From Planctomyces sp. (GTDB lineage Bacteria; Planctomycetota; Planctomycetia; Planctomycetales; Planctomycetaceae): 5,728 bases of DNA. The notes under the pieces are model-generated. The model saw only the letters and a program-made list of their open reading frames with translations. It did no database searches and was not told the origin of the DNA. Shown in pieces: positions 1-5,728 of this stretch (its first letter is position 1; every line of letters begins with the position of its first letter). A program made the translations under genes and the position numbers. The stretch lies in NCBI GenBank assembly GCA_005809115.1, contig SYLK01000619.1, forward strand, positions 1 to 5,728, given 5' to 3'.

Positions 1-3000
1 GCAGGTATCGGGACTTTCACGCGACTGCTGGTCCAGTTTTCCCGCAGCACGGCTCCGGCCACTCCGAAATTTCCCGCGAGCGTGAACTCGACGTTGAATG
101 CCGAGCCGATCGCGCCCGATTGTGGAATCGGGATCAGCAGCAGCTGCCCGTCGGTCAGATCACGAGCGGGAGCGGGAGCTGTCGCGCCGGCGCTGTTTTC
201 CGGCAGTACAACGCGTGTCGGTTTCTGACGAACAAGGCAATACAACAGGCGACTTCCCTCCGGAATCCGCACGGGCAGGAACTGGCGGGATTCGTTGCGG
301 ACCTGCAGCTGGTGTCGGCTGCGCCAGCTGCCGTCGTCGGCCAGCACCGTCACATGACTGGCCAGTGTCACGACGGCCGGCGCGGTCTGATGCTGCCCGG
401 GGAACCGCAGAGTCCAGTCGACTGTGTCCGGCACCAGCCGCTGAATCGTGACCGCCTGCTGCAGCAGCTCCGGAGGAATTGAAATCGTGATCTGCGACGT
501 TTCCACTTCGTGCTTCTGATGATCCCCGGCTGGCTGCAGCAATCCCCCCGACTGATTCACCAGCACCCAGAAATGCGCCTGACCGCTCAGAGTTTCCGCG
601 GGGCTACATGCCGAAATGAAGTCTGGCGCGTCGGCACGGATCTCACCGCCGGCTGGCAGCGGCAGGCTCCCGGAACCGATGAGGAACAGACGATCCGAGA
701 TCGTCTTCTGCAGCTGAAACGTCAGGCGAGTTCGGCCATTGCCGCGATCCTCCCGAATCAGCCGACGCTGGTCCGGCAGATTGAAGCTCAGAACCGCCGC
801 CAGCGGCGACGGGAGGTCGACGACGAACGTGTCCGACGCGGCCCGCGTAATTCGCCAGTTCAGCGCCAGCAGCAGATCGACCGAGGTTTCAGTCACGTTC
901 GTGACCGTGACCGATTCTCCGATCATCGTCGGAACGGCCTGTCGCAGCAGAACTGTCACCGGGCCGGGGCGCGGGGCGGAACTGACGAATGCTGCGCTGG
1001 CCGGCTGATCCTGCAGACTTCGATATCGGCCGTCGATCCCGGCCGGTGGCCGCACTGACCAGTCACCCGCCTCGATCCCGGCGTTTTCGGATGCCGCGTC
1101 CAGCCATACCGCCAGTTGCGACGATGCTTCAGTCGCGTCGGTGATCTGCGGTACATGCATCGTCAGTCGACCGTCCTCAGTGTCGCGATCGACCTGTCCC
1201 TGAATCGATATGTCGACGATTCCCAGGCGAGCGGAATCAAGCTGCAGCGACAGAATTCTGGTCTCCGCCGGAATTCCGCCCGCAGCGGTGTTTCCCGAAT
1301 CGTCCAGATACCAGTCGCTGAGACCATGCGCCTGCACGTCCAGCGCCAGAAACGACTTTGGCACAATCAGTTCCAGCCGGGAACGTGGTGCCCCGGTGAT
1401 CTGCACAGTCAACTGGCTGGTCCAGAGCTGTCTCTGTTCCTCCAGTCGCACAGCATGCAGGGCCGAGACCTGCATTGCTTCAGCCTGGCGCGTGACGCGC
1501 ACTGTCACTGCAGCGGGGTGTCGTGTGTACCGCCACGCCAGCATGCGGCGACCAGACAGCTCATCACCGGTCGGGTCGGGCGCATCGTCGGGATTGACCT
1601 GAGTCACTCCGGAAAGCGACTCTGAGCGGACCTGGAACTGCGAACCTGACCGAAGCAGCACGGTTCCGGAGTCACGTGCAGCACCCCGCACGGCCAGGAT
1701 GGGCACGCTGAGCGATGATCTCGCGTCGCCGGTCAGCACGGCGGTATACAGCTGCAGCGTAACTCGAGTTTCATCGGCGACAGCGCGCCGAAACAGGAGC
1801 TTCAGAATTCGGACCGAGTCGGAATGCCCCACGGACCATCCCGCGACATCGTCGCCCGTCACACTCTGCACGACGTAGTCCGCTGGAACGACCACTTCCA
1901 GTTCGGTCACCTCCCCCTGACGGCAGTTCAGTGCGATGGTCGACCGCAGCTGCAGACCCTGGTCCTGCACCGACATCGCTGTCGTGACAGTCGAATGGGT
2001 CACGACGTCGCCGGAACTCCTGCGAGCAGCCGGCTGCCACTGAATTCGTGTGTCACCGGACGCCGCAATCGGAAGAATGATCGTCTGACCGTCTCGGCGG
2101 CAGACATTGCTGCGGCCGTTGACCCGGATGTCAGTCGCCGCGGATGCACCATCCGGGGACTGTGGCGCCGTCGGCACAAGGAATTCCAGCGCTCCGGATG
2201 CCACCGGTCGAAGCGGCAGATCCACGCGACCGGAAACCGCGTCTGCCCGGGCCGCCACGTCGAACTCAAGATCAACCACATGGGCTCCGCGGGAACCAAT
2301 CAGCACAGTGTACGCCGGCCTGCCGGTCACGACCGAATCCGATACTACCGCCTGCTCCGCAGGTGACTGAATTGACTGCTCCTGCACGTTCTGCAGCGCT
2401 GCCTGCCCGGCGGTGTTCTGTGACACCCCGGGGGCGGGCCGCTCTGCTGCACTTGCTGCCACGGGCTGCAGCACGGCTGACCGACCGTCCAGCCGGGCAC
2501 TGCGAATTGCCACCGGCCCGAGCGGCAGCTCAACCGACGTGGAGTCGCTGGAATCACTGACAATCAGATAACGCGCGGTGACCGTCAGGATATGATCTGT
2601 GCCCGCCACCGGCGTCAGTCGATCAGCCTTGTAGAAGGCTGCGACCACCGTGGAACCGATCGGGCTGACGGAACGCGTCGCCAGCGCACCGGGATTGGCC
2701 TGATTGTAGATTCGGACAAACTCATCGTGACCCACGAATACGCGACTTGCCCGCAGAGCTGGCTCATCCGGCGAATATGGCACGACGATGTCAGGACGCC
2801 GATCAGCTGACAACGCCGGCACCGGCTTCGACGACTCCGCAACTGGCAGTGGCCCGGCCGGTGCCGTCGTCTGACCTGAAACCGGGGAAGTCATCACGCC
2901 CGCAAAACACAGCAGGACGGAGGCGGCCTGAGCTTTGCCTCCCGCGACGAAGGAACCGAAATTGCGACAGCCGCTGCACGCTTTCCGGACAAGTTTCAGC

Positions 3001-5728
3001 ATCCGGGCGATGAACCAGATTCCTGCGCCGGCCAGGCTGCCGAAAATGACGCCGTCCAGCGCACTCTGCCATTGATTCGGTGCGAGCGGCAGCGCGGCGA
3101 TTGCTGCCGTCACCAGCAGCGTGACCACCCCCAGGCGCGCCAGCAGCGCAGCCGAGCCAATCCACCAGCAGAGCAGGATGATCGTCAAAGTCACGACAAC
3201 GCGGATTGCCGAAATTCGATCCTGGCTCTGCACAACAAGCTGCAGCGATCCCGGAGTCTGTACGGCATCACCCAGCGACTGAAATCTGCGTGATCGAAAG
3301 TCTTCCGGCATCTCGAGTCCGACACGGACGGACAATCGGGCGCTGCCCTTTCGCAGTTGGTCGCGACCGGCTGCTGCCACCTCAGCGGCCGAACCAGGTG
3401 TCCCCGGCCCAGGGAGGCCGCTGATGGCTGCATCGGTAACAGCCAGTCCCGGGGACAACTCCGTGACGTCGCCCGGCTCCAGAACCTTCGGCCCCGGCGC
3501 GCCGTCGAAGAGTGAATCCTCGCCTGCGGTATTCGATGGCGGGACATTAAAGTCCATGTCAACTCCGATACGTTCCGGCCCGGGTGCAAGGCCAGCGATC
3601 TGACCCTCGAAAGGAGTGGCACCGGGGGGCATTCCGAAACTGCCAGCTCCCGCATTGCGACCCATGCCGCTTTCAGGTCCGCCGCCCGAGCCGCCCATCA
3701 TGCCGCGGCCCATGCCGCCCAGGCCGCCGCCCATGCCGCCCTTGCTTCCCATCATGCTGCGGCCCTTGCCGCGGCCGCCCATGCCGCCGCCGCCGCCCAT
3801 GCGTCCGGCGGTTCCGACGGGGCCCTGGCCTTCCGGACGCATGAATCGCCAGTTTTCGGCTGAGTCACCCTTCGCGTTGTCGTCTGAGACTGCCAGCGGC
3901 GAGGTTTCGGAAAAGAATTGAGATGTGGTCCAGCGGCTCCATGCTGTTCTGCGGGCCAGCCAGGCGGATCCCAGGAGCACCATCACGGCCGTCAGGACGG
4001 TGAGCAGAGATGTCGCGGCAAGTGTTCTCCAGAGGCGATGTCGCACGAATGTCGTCGTGATTGACAGAAACAGGAGAAAGATGGCTGCGAGCCAGATGTC
4101 CGACTGGAGCGGAAACGGGTTGGTCAGGCGCGGTTCCAGCGCCGCACGGAACCAGCCGGGCTGATCTGTTCCGGAAACGGCACGAAACTCCCCGTCGCTG
4201 TCGACCAGCCGTGAAGAAAAGGGATATCGTACGTCCCATGACTGCTGCAGGATGTCAATGGGAGCCGATGCCTGGTCACGAATATCGATCGAAAACCGGA
4301 TCGGGCTCTGTTTCACGTTTCCCAGGACCCCGATGGACTCGTCGCGGTCCTCGAACAGAACTTCGAGAGTCTGTTTCGCACCTTCGGAATGCGGCGGGAT
4401 TGCGACGAGGTAATCCGCGCCATCACGGCGCACTTCGACGGGTTCGCCGTTGAGTACTGTCGACCAGAGGAACGAGGATTCCGGGCTGGGCAGCGCGAAC
4501 CGCAGAGTCTGGACGCCACTGGACAGGAAAACGGCACTGCAGTATCGCTGGATTTCGCCGGAATCATTCAGTGTGCAGACATGGTGGATCGTTTCCATGA
4601 CGGCCGACGGAACCATTTCAACCGTGTACCGAGTCTCCTCGACCGCGAATGAATAGTCCGGCTGCACGAACCGGTAAACCAGGGCCACGCGGCGGCCGGA
4701 ATCGATCACTGGTCCTTCGGCCAGTGCGGCATCCGCCACAAACAATCCCGGGATCTGACTGACATCCGTCGTCGTCTGCAGCATCTGTTCGGGCGAGGCT
4801 TCAAATACAATCACACCGTGCTGTCGGATGGTGTCCGCGACCTGCGCGCGGGGTGCATCGATCATTTCCGCGGGCTGTCGCGGCCGGTGAGCTGTGAACG
4901 CCAGGGTGACTGAGCCGGAAAACCGGCGGTCCAGTTTCAGCTGAAATGGACGCATGCCAGCCACCGGATCACCCGGCGTCTGTTCCACGATGGCCGGAGC
5001 GCCAGCCGTGTGCCGGCCCTCAAACCCCGGAACCACTCCGACGGAGGATACCTGAAAGCGCACATCAGCCCCCAGATTCTCCGGAAGCCGGACCGTGAGG
5101 AGACGTGTTGTTCCCTGAACGACATCAATTGTGATCTCTGCGTCGACCGTTCTCTGTCGCGAATCGGCCCAGGTTCGCACCACGGTACGGCTTGCCAGTC
5201 GCGGTTTTCGGCGGCTGATGGAGAGTTCTCCGGACAATTCCGTGCCCAGGTTGCGGAATGTCAGTTCCGTTCCGCTGCCGGCGACCGATCCCAGGCCGTT
5301 CAGAGAAATCGGCGCCACATTCAGATCGTCGGCGAAACGGATCGTGTAGCCCCCTCCCACGATCGTCGTGGCGGCCGGAACCACCACCGGGAGGGCCAGC
5401 CGCTGTTCTGTTTCAGGGTCTGAGATTGTGCGTGTCAGTTCCAGCGTGACGACGAATAATCCACCGGGCAGGACCGGATCGGCCGGCAGGACCAGAATCT
5501 GTCCGGCACTGCCTGCGGCCCGCCACACCAGCGGCGTGCCGCCAGACTTTACCGATACCAGCTGCCAGTCGGCTGGCAGATGCAGCGGGAGGTCAAACAG
5601 TGGCGCGTTAAGTGACTCGATCGTGAGCGTACAGGTGAATGCGGCCGTCGTATCTTCCAGGGCCAGCACCGAAATCAATTCGCCGAACAGTTCGCGATCT
5701 CGTGGTTTTACGGCAACCTGCAATTCGA
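1..5728 (-). CDS. Giant two-part membrane-anchored envelope protein, interior fragment (both ends outside window)
   Basis: One minus-strand frame is open across the whole window: 1908 complete codons (5726 to 3), no stop. I translated it end to end and checked the register at about ten points. The true start lies beyond 5728 and the stop below 1. Order: beta-rich exported region (residues 1-543), two membrane helices (544-590), Gly/Met-rich outer loop (591-837), three hydrophobic segments (841-907), a signal-peptide-like segment (908-952), and a second beta-rich exported region (953-1908). Composition is typical of exported beta-sandwich proteins: many alternating Val/Thr/Leu strands, many LP turns, few cysteines, no catalytic motif recognised. 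Codon choice (CTG, GTC/GTG, CAG) is uniform, arguing against a recent insertion. It resembles large uncharacterised planctomycete membrane proteins; that assignment is from recall. Function is unknown; a cell-envelope structural or adhesive role is inference. The coding call is very secure, the product description moderately so. Confidence 0.93.
75..362 (-). repeat. Internal repeat, C-terminal partner of the D-x-G/IP block (residues 1789-1884)
   Basis: SHVTVLADDGSW (1790-1801), QLQVRNESRQFLPVRIP (1806-1822), LLYCLVRQKP (1827-1836), then DGQLLLIPIP (1859-1868) and FNVEFTLAG (1877-1885) follow the same order as residues 381-460: a HV strand, a D-x-G turn, a strand ending in LP/IP, a short strand with a turn, a hydrophobic IP strand, and an acidic or aromatic final strand. 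The second copy has a Pro/Ala-rich insertion at about 1845-1856. The strand-turn order 'v-r-N-x-x-x-Q-x-L-x-x-x-l-P-e-G' is common in large exported bacterial beta proteins as I recall it. Confidence 0.5.
1359..1550 (-). repeat. Internal repeat, second-half partner of the RR...Y/W block (residues 1393-1456)
   Basis: RRMLAWRYTRHP (1393-1404) followed by VRVTRQAEAMQVSA (1409-1422) and LELIVP (1451-1456) parallels RRVALVYRFVQP, then VEETRYTVEMVPSA and LRFALP in the first half. Shared features are the RR pair, an aromatic-Arg-aromatic strand, a Pro turn, a V-x-x-TR-x-x-x-x-M-x-x-SA stretch, and a strand ending in P. The match needs one-residue shifts and is a by-eye judgement. Confidence 0.5.
2127..2792 (-). 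other. Start of second exported unit: VPYxPxxP/DEF module (residues 979-1200)
   Basis: The module opens with VVPYSPDEP (981-989) and DEFVRIYNQANP (1001-1012). Next comes a strand block: HILTVTARYLIV (1045-1056), VELPLG (1065-1070) and IRSARLDG (1074-1081). After a Gln/Ala-rich linker it continues with YTVLIGSRGAHVVDLEF (1139-1155), VDLPLRP (1168-1174) and LEFLVP (1180-1185). I recall the order VPYDPxKP, then an E-F-x-x-[LI]-[WY] motif, a velPLg strand, a LDG turn and a G-x-H-x-[LV]-x-[LV]-x-F strand at the mature N-termini of large exported planctomycete proteins. No named domain is claimed. Its place just after a signal-like segment supports reading it as the original N-terminus of a second protein. 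Confidence 0.55.
2343..2459 (-). other. Gln/Ala/Ser-rich linker (residues 1090-1128)
   Basis: About 39 residues rich in Ala, Gln, Ser, Pro and Glu (with AALQNVQEQSIQSPAEQAV near its end) interrupt the strand block between the LDG turn at 1079-1081 and the YTVLI strand at 1139. It has little hydrophobic pattern and looks like a disordered insertion. It neither breaks the frame nor resembles a mobile-element scar. Confidence 0.6.
2871..3005 (-). other. Internal signal-peptide-like segment / TM6 (residues 908-952)
   Basis: A basic region (RMLKLVRK, 908-915, then R921 and K931) precedes a hydrophobic core, AASVLLCFAGVM (934-945), and a TSPVSGQTT stretch that looks like a signal-peptidase site (about 947-953; S-x-G before Q952). 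A Pro/Ala-rich linker follows. This n-, h- and c-region layout is that of a Sec signal peptide, yet it sits in frame near the middle of a longer protein. Met909 (ATG complement at 3000-3002) could in principle start a separate exported protein, but no stop separates it from the upstream frame. The nearest purine-rich AGGA is about 18 bases upstream of it, too far for a normal ribosome binding site. In the fused protein it would act as a sixth helix returning the chain to the outside, or be cleaved into two chains. C917 and C920 form a CxxC in the basic loop, of unknown meaning. Confidence 0.65.
3006..3206 (-). other. Three hydrophobic membrane segments TM3-TM5 (residues 841-907)
   Basis: TM3 spans about 841-861 and includes VVVTLTIILLCWWIGSAALL. 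It is followed by ARLG and TM4, VVTLLVTAAIAALPLA (867-882). After a short polar turn, PNQWQSALDG, comes TM5, VIFGSLAGAGIWFIA (893-907), then a strongly basic stretch. Arg864 after TM3 and the cluster R908, K911, R914, K915 after TM5 place those ends in the cytoplasm, consistent with TM3 entering from outside. TM4 and TM5 are short, so a re-entrant arrangement cannot be excluded. Confidence 0.8.
3219..3662 (-). other. Pro/Gly/Ala spacer and short strand block before TM3 (residues 689-836)
   Basis: After the Gly/Met tract the protein continues through a spacer rich in Pro, Gly, Ala and acidic residues (about 689-787, with motifs such as GLAPGPE and GLPGPGTPG) that looks disordered. A structured block then follows at about 794-836: LSVRVGLEMP, an Arg-rich segment ending in RRFQSL, then GSLQLVVQSQ, which runs directly into the next membrane segment. 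A strand ending in P, followed by an aromatic-containing strand and a hydrophobic strand leading into membrane helices, resembles the usual C-terminal end of related large planctomycete proteins as I recall them. That would mark the end of the first unit. This comparison is from memory and unverified. Confidence 0.55.
3663..3800 (-). repeat. Gly/Met-rich low-complexity tract (residues 643-688)
   Basis: From Met643 to Met688 the protein has 25 Gly and 9 Met in 46 residues, built from variations on MGG and GMMG, with scattered Arg, Lys and Ser and no acidic residue until Glu684. At the DNA level it is an imperfect array of GGC and ATG codons, which reads on the plus strand as repeated ccgccc/ccat. 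It lies between TM2 and TM3, in the loop predicted to be outside the membrane. Low-complexity Gly/Met tracts occur in large planctomycete proteins, to my recollection. The tract may be a flexible spacer; metal binding through Met is possible but not indicated by a recognised site. The repeated codons suggest growth by replication slippage. Confidence 0.9.
3957..4097 (-). other. Transmembrane helix pair TM1-TM2 (residues 544-590)
   Basis: TM1 begins at IWLAAIFLLFLSITTTFV (544-561). It is followed by a short basic turn, RHRLWR (562-567), and then a second hydrophobic stretch with LLTVLTAVMVLLGSAWLA near its end (574-591). The basic turn predicts that the loop between the helices is cytoplasmic. 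This places the preceding beta-rich region and the following Gly/Met-rich loop outside. The LARR after TM2 is a mild counter-signal to that orientation. Sequence hydrophobicity is clear; the topology is inferred. Confidence 0.85.
4098..5726 (-). other. First beta-rich extracytoplasmic region (residues 1-543)
   Basis: The translation is a run of short amphipathic beta strands separated by turns rich in Gly, Asp, Pro and Asn, with no hydrophobic segment long enough to cross a membrane. Repeated strand-turn patterns include FDLPLHLP (residues 44-51), LLTVRLP (209-215), LRFALP (408-413) and LVAIPP (440-445), each ending in a Pro that starts a loop. Around 495-502 there is a QSWDVRYP element just before the first membrane helix, as if the last strand of the domain leads into the anchor. 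The region continues upstream of the window, so its N-terminal part is missing. The family is not identified with certainty; Ig-like or other beta-sandwich folds are plausible but unproven. Its outer location is inferred from basic residues after the first helix. Confidence 0.7.
4347..4694 (-). repeat. Internal repeat, copy in first half (residues 345-460)
   Basis: The block runs from RRVALVYRFVQP (345-356) through HHVCTLNDSGE (381-391), LRFALP (408-413), LNGEPVEV (425-432) and YLVAIPP (439-445) to LEVLFED (454-460). Its first part resembles residues 1393-1456 and its second part resembles residues 1789-1884 in the second half of the same protein. Similarity is weak (motif level), judged by eye. 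It lies just upstream of the first membrane helices, with a QSWDVRYP strand between. Confidence 0.5.

Larger units (their letters stand above)
75..2126 (-). other. Second beta-rich extracytoplasmic region (residues 1201-1884)
   Basis: This stretch is a series of about 80-110 residue beta-rich blocks without any membrane-length hydrophobic run. Each block tends to have hydrophobic strands ending in VP, LP or IP, a turn containing DW or GW, and a strand of the form xLxLQLxxA. Examples are LEVVVPADYVVQSV (1276-1289) with VAGW (1294-1297), LELIVPKSFLALDV (1451-1464) with LSDW (1469-1472), FVVDLPSPLAAVL (1634-1646), and FLPVRIPEG (1816-1824). Other recognisable features are a conserved-looking AARDSGTVLL (1349-1358) and AWRY (1397-1400). 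The pattern suggests tandem beta-sandwich domains, as in adhesins or stalk proteins, but no specific family is identified and no active site is visible. The chain continues below position 1. Confidence 0.65.

Noticed and set aside
510..1058. Plus-strand ORF of 182 codons
   Set aside because: Antisense to the real frame. The product is Arg/Gln-rich with no strand, helix or motif pattern, and GC-rich antisense frames commonly stay open this long.
1116..1625. Plus-strand ORF of 169 codons
   Set aside because: Antisense to a beta-rich part of the minus-strand frame, with no recognisable domain or ribosome binding site supporting it.
1824..2366. Plus-strand ORF of 180 codons
   Set aside because: It lies fully antisense to the continuous minus-strand frame. 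Its product is rich in Arg and His with no domain pattern, as expected for a shadow in GC-rich DNA.
3000..3002. Met909 as the start of a separate second gene
   Set aside because: No stop codon separates it from the upstream frame and no well-placed ribosome binding site is visible. The fusion reading is preferred, though internal initiation is not excluded.
2803..3165. Minus-strand ORF of 120 codons overlapping the mid-protein membrane region
   Set aside because: Its frame turns the hydrophobic segments into Arg/Gly-rich sequence. The main frame gives coherent membrane helices and a signal-like segment there.
3191..3655. Minus-strand ORF of 154 codons in another frame
   Set aside because: It overlaps the main frame on the same strand but out of phase, has an Arg/Ser-rich product without domains, and ends where the real frame continues into clear membrane helices.
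3663..3800. CRISPR array or DNA-level regulatory repeat at the ccgccc/ccat array
   Set aside because: Units are short, irregular, in multiples of three, and explained by Gly/Met codons. There are no spacers between conserved repeats.
3616..3921. Plus-strand ORF of 101 codons coding for a Pro/Met-rich protein
   Set aside because: It is the exact antisense of the Gly/Met-rich tract: GGC and ATG codons on the minus strand read as Pro- and Met-rich sequence on the plus strand. It has no independent coding character.

Overview
The whole window is the inside of one very large protein-coding gene on the minus strand. One minus-strand frame (complete codons from 5726 down to 3) runs 1908 codons with no stop and contains neither the gene's start nor its end. 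Because it is open at both edges, any method that asks for a start and a stop inside the window will miss it and report only short shadow ORFs instead. No intergenic DNA, RNA gene, mobile element, CRISPR array or promoter was seen. Residue numbers below count from the first complete codon in the window, not from the true N-terminus.

The protein looks like a giant envelope protein with two large exported halves joined by a membrane core. (1) Residues 1-543 (4098-5726) are a beta-strand-rich, apparently extracytoplasmic region. (2) Residues 544-590 form two transmembrane helices. (3) Residues 591-837 are a long extracytoplasmic loop with a striking Gly/Met-rich stretch (643-688) and a Pro/Gly/Ala-rich spacer. 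(4) Residues 841-907 hold three more hydrophobic segments. (5) Residues 908-952 are a short basic, cytoplasmic-looking segment and a sixth hydrophobic segment that together resemble a Sec signal peptide. (6) Residues 953-1908 are a second long beta-rich region that runs off the low-coordinate edge. The positive-inside rule places both big halves on the same, outer face of the membrane.

Parts of the two halves resemble each other: an 'RR...Y/W-R-F/Y...P' strand block, and a block with a D-x-G turn, an LP/IP strand end and a final hydrophobic IP strand. The second half begins, just after the signal-like segment, with a VPYxPxxP plus DEF motif that I recall from the mature N-termini of large exported planctomycete proteins. 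The simplest reading is that two related exported proteins, each with an export signal or membrane anchor, are fused in one frame.

The probable host is a member of the Planctomycetota (or a relative in the PVC group). I infer this from the giant beta-rich membrane protein, the Gly-Met tract, the VPYxPxxP motif and GC-rich codon choice with CTG-dominated leucine. This is recognition by style, not a database match. No enzymatic motif was found, and the function is unknown; an envelope structural, adhesive or scaffolding role fits but is not shown.
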